Positions 9,201-16,946 of a stretch of DNA of 46,933 bases are shown piece by piece; position 1 is the first letter of the stretch, and each line of letters starts with the position of its first letter. The translations under genes and the position numbers were made by a program. The notes under the pieces are model-generated. The model saw only the letters and a list, made by a program, of their open reading frames with translations, was not told where the DNA came from and made no database searches. Source of the DNA: Clostridia bacterium (lineage in GTDB: Bacteria > Bacillota > Clostridia > UBA1212 > UBA1255). Where the stretch lies: assembly GCA_016287565.1 (NCBI GenBank), contig JAEFAM010000011.1:1-46933 (forward strand), in the 5' to 3' direction.

Positions 9201-10193
9201 CCCAATTGGGTAAAACTTTGGAACGACCGTGGCTACGCGGCCATTGCAGTGGGCAACACGGGCTACTATCCTGCCGCCCAAGGCATCACCGATTTTTACG
9301 GTGCCGCATCCTGGACCCGGAGCGTACCGAAAAACGTATTGTCCTCCGACCCGCGCATAATGCCCCCGGACAACGATGGAATGAATTCATCCACAGGTAG
9401 TGTAGACCGCATGTGGATGTACCACGCCGTAGCGCAGACGATCCTGGCAGACAGCCTGCTGCGGGCGGATCCGCGCGTTGACGCCGAAAATGTCGGATTG
9501 ACCGGCATCTCCTGGGGCGGCGTGATCACGTCTATAGCCATTGGCTACGACTCGCGCTTCGCGTTCGCGATTCCGGTTTACGGCAGCGGCTACCTGAACG
9601 AAGCGCACTCCTGGATGAAGAACAATTTCAATTCTGCCGGCACGCGCGAACTCTGGGAGCCTTCGCTGAAACTGAAAGATGTCAAAACAAAGGTGCTCTG
9701 GTTGTGCTGGGCCAACGATAACTGCTTCTCAATCAACTCCAACAGCAAGTCCTGTCTGGACGTGCAGGGCAGTGTGCTTTCTGTGATCCAGAACTGGAGC
9801 CACGGGCATATAGAAGGCTGGAGCCGGCCGGAGATAAACCGTTTCGCTGACTGGGCCGTCAAGGGCGGCGAGCCCCTTGCAACGTTCAAAACGCTGCCGG
9901 GCGAAGGCCGCGACATTTCGTTCCAGATAACACTGCCTGCCGATGCCGCGGAAGTAAATGCGCGGGTGTGCTACATTGACGCCCCGCTAAGCTACTCGCC
10001 GAACGGCCGCCTGCATCTTAGCGGTCAGGACACCATCGATCAGGAGTGGCACTATGCCAAGTGCGAGATTAATGGCGACACCGTCTCCGTGCACCTGCCC
10101 GATGACGCGGTCAATTACTATATCGAACTGTCCGTACGCTGCAGAGCAACGAGCTATATCACGGCATCACCGCTGATCAGTCTGGTCGATTAA
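6213..10193 (+). CDS. Multimodular lipoprotein: GH99/WbsX-like barrel, CBM9-like, GFxGY-like module, carbohydrate esterase
   Basis: This 1326-residue lipoprotein (lipobox ending at Cys35) starts after AGGAGGG. Residues about 70-440 resemble GH99-like/WbsX barrels, with EPLYGYYN, YRIDGRP and GWNEW (382-386, Glu385 a candidate catalytic residue). Residues 445-650 are CBM9-like. A Thr/Pro linker follows, then a module (690-905) with IPDGFEGYV that distantly resembles the GFxGY modules of the products of 4414 and 16947. The C-terminus (930-1326) is an alpha/beta hydrolase of the acetyl-xylan-esterase type: GISWGG with Ser1100, a probable acid in WANDN (Asp1169), and a histidine at 1197 or 1199. 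The barrel and CBM9 parts are shared with the product of 41051, which lacks the esterase. The protein probably removes acyl groups and cleaves an alpha-linked glycan at the cell surface; the substrate is unknown. Confidence 0.8.
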   Translation: MKRLAKERCVERNKTGRRLSALAVCALMMLTAFGCKTADNIPGDITAPPTESTQPVTEKLEVMDLYEDGYNNNMIVGFDEYGRTVPAAAGKKDKRDVGIFYFLWLGQPQSSDIYDVSKIIAEQGQDIVFHEEGGKISPNGQAHWWAEPLYGYYNSVDKWVIRKHLEMLTEAGVDFLIFDTTNCLLYSEVAKKIMKMSQELRDEGWDAPQVCFYTHSRSIDTIKQIYNTYYKKGNYPDSWYRIDGRPMIIGYTSAEKDILEAESRGETTYKPSDLSQELQDFFYVKEACWPNDEHNDNSFPYTEWVYPQPLNGNTMNVSVATHPMVPFSFSLTHENWCNWGRGYDINTGENKHEDIYRGTFFQSEWETVFASDPQPEILMVTGWNEWIAYKQPYGGEYMLCDNVDMEYSRDIEPMQGGYEDAYFIQMITNIRKYKYNDSDGVIADNVYKTIDLNGSDAQWDEVKAVYRHVGTVNDKRDAYGAAKTVHYSLPAADNNILSVKLTNDAENLYFRIECADPVKVTDNANWMNLFIGTGTPAQKGWESYEYVIGRSRDAASGTAAIEQLSADFTGKPAGDATYAVNDKTVIYSVPMAAIGIDTNSVASALRIYFKVADGVDGAEEIMNYYVSGRCLPMGRLSYEYKFVLPSGQSGSNTGTDPVSTNTAEVINTATATERPTPTPTPSPKPTTVPDPSTVTLTIEDFNAISDPIKELRPLDLSGFGITHPEFSFEEEYAQEGLALVNTLSASTWCQAFELTGKRLNVFKEAQPEYYLRIWVVTPDITSVGLSFCLGTGGGSKRSYIDASKAIVTDVSGEVIECDTGNDTSDAGDDSSIRIPDGFEGYVALPLSELIPWNNYEGITDLAKVNYLKIDARPSVACDGDRYILDALCLSDSPVGELRPGGSGSHGDQPDQQTFATKNEELDYMFSELLNKEATFQYCPEYDPAGYPNVKAIWLDGVSFGGKATKVFAYIGFPEGASADNKVPAIVLQHGGGGYAYPNWVKLWNDRGYAAIAVGNTGYYPAAQGITDFYGAASWTRSVPKNVLSSDPRIMPPDNDGMNSSTGSVDRMWMYHAVAQTILADSLLRADPRVDAENVGLTGISWGGVITSIAIGYDSRFAFAIPVYGSGYLNEAHSWMKNNFNSAGTRELWEPSLKLKDVKTKVLWLCWANDNCFSINSNSKSCLDVQGSVLSVIQNWSHGHIEGWSRPEINRFADWAVKGGEPLATFKTLPGEGRDISFQITLPADAAEVNARVCYIDAPLSYSPNGRLHLSGQDTIDQEWHYAKCEINGDTVSVHLPDDAVNYYIELSVRCRATSYITASPLISLVD

Positions 10194-10252
10194 AACAGAA
10201 ATGTTCATAAAAAAGAAGGTTAAAACCTCCGCCTCTGCATTGGAGAATAGCG

Positions 10253-12814
10253 ATGAATAAAATCACTGGAATATACTTGAATTACAGCCCTTTGAAAAAG
10301 ACCGAGCGATACCGTATTACGGAAAGCCTTCCGGTGTTTTCATGGGCTGTAAAAGCTGATTACAAGTCCGGTTTTCAAAAGGCGTTCGTATTGAAAATCA
10401 AAAACGGCAAGGAAACTGTTTTTGATTCCGGCGTGATCGAATCCGCTAAACAGGAATATAAATTAAAGAACGTCGATCTGCCGTGCGATTGCAAACTGTA
10501 TGTAGAAATATCTGTTTTAGATAACCGGGACGAATGGGGCACTTCAAGAGAAGAATATTTTTATGTTGCCGGCACCGATTTCAAGTCTTTGCGCTGGATC
10601 GCCCCTGAGGCTGCCGAAAAAGAAAAGGCGATATATTTCAGAAAGAAGTTTACGGTCAATAAAAAAATAAGCCTCGCGGTGCTGTATGCCTGCGGCTTAG
10701 GTTATCATAAGCTGTACATCAATGGCGTGGCGGTCAGCAATACAGTTCTTGACCCATTATTTTCCGATTACTCCAAAGACTGCTATTACGTTATGGAACC
10801 GGAGGTTGCCGATAAGATCACCGAAGGGGAAAACTGTATAGGGATCGTGATCGGCGAGGGCTGGAGAAGAAACGGCATAGTCTTTCCAGCGAAAAGCTCC
10901 GGACCGGATCAAATAAAGAAATTTGCGGGAGTTCCGCAGCTTTCGGCGCTGCTCAAGATCTATTACGAAGACGGAACCGTTGACAGGATAGAGACGGATC
11001 CTTCCTGGAAATGGAGCTACGGCGCGATCGTTAAGAACAATATTTTTAACGGCGAAACGTACGACGCCAACTATGCTTTGAATGATTGGAACCGCATCGA
11101 ATGTGATGAAAATACTTTTGAAAACGTAAGTATTGTTCAAAGTCCCGGCGGCGTTCCCCGGGTCATGACAGCCGAACCGGTCATTGAGCAGGAAATATAT
11201 AGACCGGTCACTGCAAATCAGGTGGATGAGAATACGTATGTTGTTGACTTCGGTCAAAATATAGCAGGGGTCACCAGGATCAAGCTTCCTGAAAAGCTGA
11301 AAAAAGGGCAACGGATATCAATTACCCATTCCGAATTTATTAACGAAGACGGATTGCTGTATATGGCTACATATCGTAATGCGGCCAGCACAGATGTTTA
11401 TACTGCATCCGGGGATGAAAGAGACTTAAAAGTCTGGCAGCCGCTCTTTACTTATCACGGTTTCAGATATGCCCAGATCACCGGGTTACCAATGCTTGAA
11501 AAGGATGATATTGTCGCAGTTAGTGTGTATTCGGATATTCAGTCAGAAAGCAAGTTTTCCTGCGGAAACGGTCTTGTCAACAGTATTCATAAACTGGTTA
11601 TTCAAACGGAAAAATCCAATATTCACGGATTGTTTACCGATTGTCCGCAAAGAGATGAGCGCATGGGCTGGATGAACGACGCCACAGTGCGCTTTGAGGA
11701 AACGCCCTATAATTTTGAAATCGGCAGACTGATGCCTAAAATCATTCAAGACGTTATGGATACCCAGGATGAAAACGGCGCTATCACCTGTACGGCGCCT
11801 TATTTGTGGGGAAACAGACCGGCCGATCCGGTATGCGCTTCACCGATCGTAGCCGGACTTCAGTGCTATCTCCATACGGGCAATCTTGAAATATTGCAGC
11901 GTGCGTATGATATGTATGCCGGATGGGTGAAATGTCTCGGAGATCATTCTGAAAACTATCTTGTTAATTATTCTTATTACGGCGACTGGGCAGGCCCCGG
12001 ATATGCCTGTCTCGGCGGTGATGAAGGTGCCGAGTCAATAGTAACGCCCGGTCTGTTTATGTCCAGCGGGTATTACTATTTTGACGCAATGACAATGTCG
12101 AGATTCGCAAAGTTGCTCGGCAAAACAGAGGACGAAATAAAGTACCGCGAGCTCGCGGAACGAATAAAAGCAGCCATTTTGGACAAATGGTGGGACGATA
12201 ATACGGGTAAAATGTGCACCGGTTCTCAGGGGAGTCAAAGCTTTGCGTTATGGCTTGGTATTATTCCGGAGAACAAGAGAAAACTGGCGGCTGCACAGCT
12301 GAGAGATGATCTCATTAAGTTTGATTACCGTATAACGACCGGCAATCTTAACACCCGTTATATGATGGACATGCTCGCCGAATATGGATATATTGACGAT
12401 GCATGGGAGCTTATTACAAGAGAGGAATATCCTTCTTTTGGATATATGCTCCAGCTGGAAGCAACGACTGTCTGGGAAAGGTTTGAATTCAAAAAGACGT
12501 CGTCGATGAATTCCCATAATCATCCGATGTACGGCGCTATAGGGTATTGGTTCTATGCATATATCTGCGGGATCAAACCCACTTCGGCGGCGTATGATAC
12601 GGTTGATATCAAGCCGTATTTCCCCAAAAAACTATTAAGCGCAAACGCTTCATTGCAGACAATAAAAGGGGAGTTGTCAGTCAGATGGGTAAAACGTTTC
12701 GGTAAAACGTATCTGTACGTAAATATTCCTTTCGGTGTCAATGCCAATTTGTATTTTGGGGATATTTGTGAGAAGATAGGCAGCGGTTTCCACGTTTTTG
12801 AAAAGGAATGCTGA
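10253..12814 (+). CDS. GH78 family alpha-L-rhamnosidase
   Basis: The 853-residue protein has the GH78 layout: N-terminal beta-sandwich domains, a central rhamnosidase domain with DFGQNIAG, then an alpha/alpha barrel beginning near the acid-rich motif DCPQRDERMGW (463-473). The conserved Asp476 follows, and TTVWERF lies further on in the barrel. It removes terminal alpha-L-rhamnose from glycans or glycosides. There is no signal peptide, so it acts in the cytoplasm on imported oligosaccharides. GGAG lies 8 bases before the ATG. The alpha-mannosidase gene starts 16 bases after the stop, indicating an operon. Family assignment is secure; the exact linkage is not. Confidence 0.9.
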   Translation: MNKITGIYLNYSPLKKTERYRITESLPVFSWAVKADYKSGFQKAFVLKIKNGKETVFDSGVIESAKQEYKLKNVDLPCDCKLYVEISVLDNRDEWGTSREEYFYVAGTDFKSLRWIAPEAAEKEKAIYFRKKFTVNKKISLAVLYACGLGYHKLYINGVAVSNTVLDPLFSDYSKDCYYVMEPEVADKITEGENCIGIVIGEGWRRNGIVFPAKSSGPDQIKKFAGVPQLSALLKIYYEDGTVDRIETDPSWKWSYGAIVKNNIFNGETYDANYALNDWNRIECDENTFENVSIVQSPGGVPRVMTAEPVIEQEIYRPVTANQVDENTYVVDFGQNIAGVTRIKLPEKLKKGQRISITHSEFINEDGLLYMATYRNAASTDVYTASGDERDLKVWQPLFTYHGFRYAQITGLPMLEKDDIVAVSVYSDIQSESKFSCGNGLVNSIHKLVIQTEKSNIHGLFTDCPQRDERMGWMNDATVRFEETPYNFEIGRLMPKIIQDVMDTQDENGAITCTAPYLWGNRPADPVCASPIVAGLQCYLHTGNLEILQRAYDMYAGWVKCLGDHSENYLVNYSYYGDWAGPGYACLGGDEGAESIVTPGLFMSSGYYYFDAMTMSRFAKLLGKTEDEIKYRELAERIKAAILDKWWDDNTGKMCTGSQGSQSFALWLGIIPENKRKLAAAQLRDDLIKFDYRITTGNLNTRYMMDMLAEYGYIDDAWELITREEYPSFGYMLQLEATTVWERFEFKKTSSMNSHNHPMYGAIGYWFYAYICGIKPTSAAYDTVDIKPYFPKKLLSANASLQTIKGELSVRWVKRFGKTYLYVNIPFGVNANLYFGDICEKIGSGFHVFEKEC

Positions 12815-12830
12815 GCGAGGAGTTTATAAT

Positions 12831-15311
12831 ATGAACAGACTGCATTTAATATGTAATGCGCATATTGACCCGGTGTGGCAATGGAAATGGGACGAAGGAT
12901 TGGCAACGGTTCTTTCTACGTTCAGAGTTGCAGCGGAGTTCTGCGAGGAATTTGACAATTTCGTTTTTAATCACAACGAAGCCATGCTGTATAAGTGGAT
13001 AGAAGAGTACGATCCGCCCTTGTTCAAACGCATTCAAAAGCTCGTTCAGGCAGGCAAATGGCAAATAATGGGTGGATGGTATCTGCAGCCGGATTGTAAT
13101 ATGCCCTGCGGTGAATCCATAGTTCGTCAAATTATATACGGACAGCAATTTTTCAGAGAAAAATTCGGAGTCAGCCCCAACGCGGCAGTCAACGTTGACT
13201 CTTTCGGCCATTCCAGAGGCCTTGTACAGATCTTGGCCAAATGCGGGTATGATGCATATTTATATTTAAGGCCGACGCCGGATACGGGGATCCCTGAAGG
13301 AATTGACGGGCAGAATTTCCTTTGGGTCGGTTATGACGGCAGCAAAATACTAACGCATCATTTTGACTGGGGATACAATACGCTGCTCGGCACTGCGGGC
13401 AAAGCCGTTGAACAGTATGTCAACTCACATACCGAGGATAAAGCGTATCTTATGTGCTGGGGTGTCGGGAACCACGGAGGCGGACCTTCCAGAAGAGACA
13501 TTATTGCGATCAACGAACTGATAGAGCATGTTTCCGATAAGAGCACGGTCATGCATTCTACGCCGGAACAATACGTCAGCGAGGTTGAAAAGTCTGATCT
13601 TCCTTTATGGTATGGAGATTTAAATCCCGTAAACGTCGGAAGTATTACGTCAATGCATTCGATCAAGGCGCTTCATAGAAAACTTGAAGGCAGGCTGGCG
13701 GTTTCGGAAAAGCTTTCAGCGCTTTGCGAAAAAAACGGTTTGATGGCTTATCCGGGCGAAAAGATCCATGAAGCGTATGAAGATCTTATGTTCTCGGAAT
13801 TTCACGATTCTTTGCCGGGGACAATGATCCGCAGCGCGGAAAAAGATACGGTCCAAAAACTGGATCACGGGTTGGAGATATGCGAAAAAATAATAACTAA
13901 GGCATTTTTCGCGCTCAGTGCAGACCAGCCTCGGGCAACCGGCACGGATATCCCGATCATCATTGTCAATCCGCATCCTTATGAGATCACGGATGATTTC
14001 GAGTGTGAATATATGCTTCAAAATCAAAACTGGGACAATAACTTTACGGTTGCCACAGTGTATGACGGGGACAAACCGCTTCCTTCGCAGATGGAAAAAG
14101 AGGGCAGCAATATGCCCCTTGACTGGCGCAAGAAGATCTCGTTCCACGGCACGCTGAAACCGATGTGCGCAAATCGTTTTGATTGCAAACTGCGAATCGT
14201 TGACGACGATCCCCGTACCGTTAAAGCCGTATCGCAGTTTGAACCGTTTGTTTTTGAAAATGATCATATGAAGGTCGTCCTGGATACTTCTACGGGCAGT
14301 ATCTCCGAATACGTTGTAAACGGGCAGAATTATGCTGCTCCCGGCCTGGGCGAACTGCTTGTTTATGAAGATTGTCCGAATCCGTGGCGGCTTAGAGAAA
14401 CGCTTTATCACGGCAAACTTTTAGGAAAGTTTAAACTGCTGAACAGAAGAGAAGCTGCCGTTTTTGCGGGGACAAATGAAGATGAGATCAGTCCGGTAAA
14501 TGTCATCGATTCGGGCGAAGTACGCACTATGGTCGAAGTTTTATTGGGCTACAATACTTCTAGAGCGCGGTTGGTGTACGTTTTTTCAAATCATTCAAAA
14601 GAGTTTGATATTAAACTTACACTATATTGGAACGAGAAAGACACCCTTTTAAAACTGAATGTTCCAAATTCTTTTGACGAGCCTCAGTACGTAGGCGAAG
14701 ATATGTTCGGGGTGAAACCGTTAAAAAAAGATTATGAGCAGGTTGCCCACAAATGGGTCATGGCTTGTGAAAACGACCGGGCATTGGCGGTGGTCAACCA
14801 AACCTGTTACGGCATGGATACGGATAAGGGCGGAGTCCGGTTAAGCCTTTTACGTTCCCCAGCATATTCCTGCCACGATATCGGCGACAGAATACTGATG
14901 GAAGATCCCTGTTTCCACCACCGGATGGATCAAAATGAGAGCGAGTTCAGATTCAGGGTGCTGGCAGGAAACAAAGAAAGTGTTTTGATCGAAACCGATA
15001 AGGCTGCGCAATACATCAACGAGACGCCCGTGGCAATTTCTTATTTCCCCGGGGGTGAAGGGAAGAACGATCTCAAAAGCTTCGAAATCAGGAACGTCCG
15101 TCTCGATGCGTTTAAGAAAGCAGAGGACGGAAACGGTTACGTTATGCATTTATTTAATACACTTGATAAGCCGGTTCGGGCTGAAATCAAGCTGGATGCT
15201 TTTAACGTCAAAACAGAGCTCTATTTCGGCAATTATGAATTGAAAGCGTATCGGGTTAATGATAATATGCTGCAAGAGATCACGTTGATCGATGAAATAA
15301 AACAGGTCTGA
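12831..15311 (+). CDS. GH38 family alpha-mannosidase
   Basis: The product (826 residues) begins at the ATG at 12831, which has GAGGAG 8 bases upstream and gives the canonical GH38 N-terminus. The upstream in-frame ATG at 12798 lies inside the rhamnosidase gene and is rejected. The zinc-binding HID is at residues 11-13 (AHIDPVW), and the nucleophile is Asp123 in NVDSFGHS. The C-terminal beta domains of the family are present. It trims alpha-mannose residues from oligosaccharides and, lacking a signal peptide, is cytoplasmic. It is co-transcribed with the GH78 gene upstream and the ROK-SIS gene 21 bases downstream. The combination of mannosidase and rhamnosidase suggests a mixed glycan substrate. 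Confidence 0.92.
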   Translation: MNRLHLICNAHIDPVWQWKWDEGLATVLSTFRVAAEFCEEFDNFVFNHNEAMLYKWIEEYDPPLFKRIQKLVQAGKWQIMGGWYLQPDCNMPCGESIVRQIIYGQQFFREKFGVSPNAAVNVDSFGHSRGLVQILAKCGYDAYLYLRPTPDTGIPEGIDGQNFLWVGYDGSKILTHHFDWGYNTLLGTAGKAVEQYVNSHTEDKAYLMCWGVGNHGGGPSRRDIIAINELIEHVSDKSTVMHSTPEQYVSEVEKSDLPLWYGDLNPVNVGSITSMHSIKALHRKLEGRLAVSEKLSALCEKNGLMAYPGEKIHEAYEDLMFSEFHDSLPGTMIRSAEKDTVQKLDHGLEICEKIITKAFFALSADQPRATGTDIPIIIVNPHPYEITDDFECEYMLQNQNWDNNFTVATVYDGDKPLPSQMEKEGSNMPLDWRKKISFHGTLKPMCANRFDCKLRIVDDDPRTVKAVSQFEPFVFENDHMKVVLDTSTGSISEYVVNGQNYAAPGLGELLVYEDCPNPWRLRETLYHGKLLGKFKLLNRREAAVFAGTNEDEISPVNVIDSGEVRTMVEVLLGYNTSRARLVYVFSNHSKEFDIKLTLYWNEKDTLLKLNVPNSFDEPQYVGEDMFGVKPLKKDYEQVAHKWVMACENDRALAVVNQTCYGMDTDKGGVRLSLLRSPAYSCHDIGDRILMEDPCFHHRMDQNESEFRFRVLAGNKESVLIETDKAAQYINETPVAISYFPGGEGKNDLKSFEIRNVRLDAFKKAEDGNGYVMHLFNTLDKPVRAEIKLDAFNVKTELYFGNYELKAYRVNDNMLQEITLIDEIKQV

Positions 15312-15332
15312 AAGACGGAATAGGTTTGTGAT

Positions 15333-16895
15333 ATGTTATTAGGTTTCGATATCGGCGGCACAAAATGTGCCGTAGTAACAGCAGAAAAGACCCCGGGCGG
15401 TATTATTATTACCGCCAAGGAAAAAGTACTGACCGATCTAAACGTCAGCCCGGGGGAGATGATAGACCGTCTGATAGCTCTGGCTGATAAGGTCTGCGGC
15501 GGAAAGCAGCCTGAATCTATCGGCATTTCCTGCGGAGGACCGCTGGACTCGAGCAGGGGATTGATCTTAGGACCCCCGAATCTGCCCGGATGGGACTGTG
15601 TGCCGATCATCGAACAGGTCAAAAACCATTTCGGTGTGCCGGTACATCTGCAAAATGATGCGAATGCCTGTGCCCTGGCTGAATGGAAATTCGGCGCCGG
15701 CAAGGGCACAAAAAATATGATCTTTTTGACCTTCGGTACAGGGCTTGGCGCCGGCCTTATTTTGGACGGCCACCTGTATTCCGGCACCAACGACAACGCC
15801 GGTGAAGTCGGGCATATCCGCATTGAAAAAGACGGCCCCGTGGGGTACGGTAAATGCGGCTCGTTTGAGGGCTTTTGCAGCGGCGGCGGTCTGGCGCAAC
15901 TGGGACAACAATATCTGGAACAGGCGCTTGAAAAAGGCCTTGCCCCAATGTATGCAGGGGGTGAAGTCAATGCAAAAACCATTTCGATTGCCGCCGACAA
16001 CGGCGACCCGACAGCGATCGAAGTGTATAAAACCTGTGGCGAAAAACTGGGCCAGGGATTGTCCGTGCTGATCGATATTTTGAACCCCGAATGTATCGTC
16101 ATCGGCAGCATTTTCACCCGCTCGCAAAATCTGCTGTGGCAATATACTAAAGAAGTTATCGACCGTGAAGCGCTGCCGATCTCCGCAGGAGTCTGCCGGG
16201 TAGTGCCGGCAAAGCTCGGAGAATCCCTCGGCGATCATGCCGCGATAGGTGTTGCTTTGCTGGAGGAACAAAACACGGATGATCTGTTTACGCATTATCC
16301 GGTGCTAAACAGCTGCCGGGCCGAGATCGAAACAGCGACAAAAACCATTATTGCCTCCTTTAAAAACGAAGGCAAGTTGCTGCTGTGCGGAAACGGCGGC
16401 AGTTGTGCAGACTGCGAGCATATTGTCGGCGAACTGATGAAAGGCTTTTTGTCGAAAAGAGCTTTGAGCGAAGAGCAAAAGGCGCAGATGAAGAAAAACA
16501 ACCCTGAGCTTACAGCTGAGGTTCTGGCAAGGCTGCAAAGGGCGGTCCCGGCGATCTCTCTGCCGAGTTTCGCGGGACTGAATACCGCTTTTTGCAACGA
16601 CGTTGACTCCGAACTGGTATATGCGCAGTGTTTGATGGGACTCGGGCGAAATAGCGACGTGCTGATGTGCATCAGTACGTCGGGCAATTCGAAAAACTGT
16701 GTTGCCGCAGCTCAGGTGGCAAAGGGACTGGGGCTTACCGTCATTGCCCTTACCGGACAGTCGGGCGGTAAGCTAAAGGGAATAGCTGATATCTGTATTT
16801 GCGCACCCGAAGCTGAAACATATAAGGTGCAGGAGTTGCATTTGCCTATCTACCATTATATTTGCATGGAAATCGAGAGAGCGTTTTTTGGATGA
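15333..16895 (+). CDS. ROK sugar kinase fused to a SIS-domain isomerase
   Basis: The 520-residue protein joins two enzymes. Residues 1-310 are a ROK kinase, with ATP motif LGFDIGGTK and catalytic NDANACALAE. The usual ROK zinc motif CxCGxxGCxE is altered to YGKCGSFEGFC, so zinc binding is doubtful. Residues about 325-520 form a SIS domain of the GmhA/DiaA type, with GNGGSCADCEH, STSGNS and ALTGQSGGKL. The gene directly follows the alpha-mannosidase gene with only a weak ribosome binding site, which suggests coupled expression. The likely role is phosphorylation and then aldose-ketose isomerisation (or the reverse) of a sugar released by GH38 or GH78. The substrate is unknown, and mannose or a heptose-like sugar is only a guess. 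Confidence 0.85.
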   Translation: MLLGFDIGGTKCAVVTAEKTPGGIIITAKEKVLTDLNVSPGEMIDRLIALADKVCGGKQPESIGISCGGPLDSSRGLILGPPNLPGWDCVPIIEQVKNHFGVPVHLQNDANACALAEWKFGAGKGTKNMIFLTFGTGLGAGLILDGHLYSGTNDNAGEVGHIRIEKDGPVGYGKCGSFEGFCSGGGLAQLGQQYLEQALEKGLAPMYAGGEVNAKTISIAADNGDPTAIEVYKTCGEKLGQGLSVLIDILNPECIVIGSIFTRSQNLLWQYTKEVIDREALPISAGVCRVVPAKLGESLGDHAAIGVALLEEQNTDDLFTHYPVLNSCRAEIETATKTIIASFKNEGKLLLCGNGGSCADCEHIVGELMKGFLSKRALSEEQKAQMKKNNPELTAEVLARLQRAVPAISLPSFAGLNTAFCNDVDSELVYAQCLMGLGRNSDVLMCISTSGNSKNCVAAAQVAKGLGLTVIALTGQSGGKLKGIADICICAPEAETYKVQELHLPIYHYICMEIERAFFG

Positions 16896-16946
16896 CCGGG
16901 AAGCGAAGGACGAAACGAAAACGGGGTATGGCGCGGAGATGTTGAA

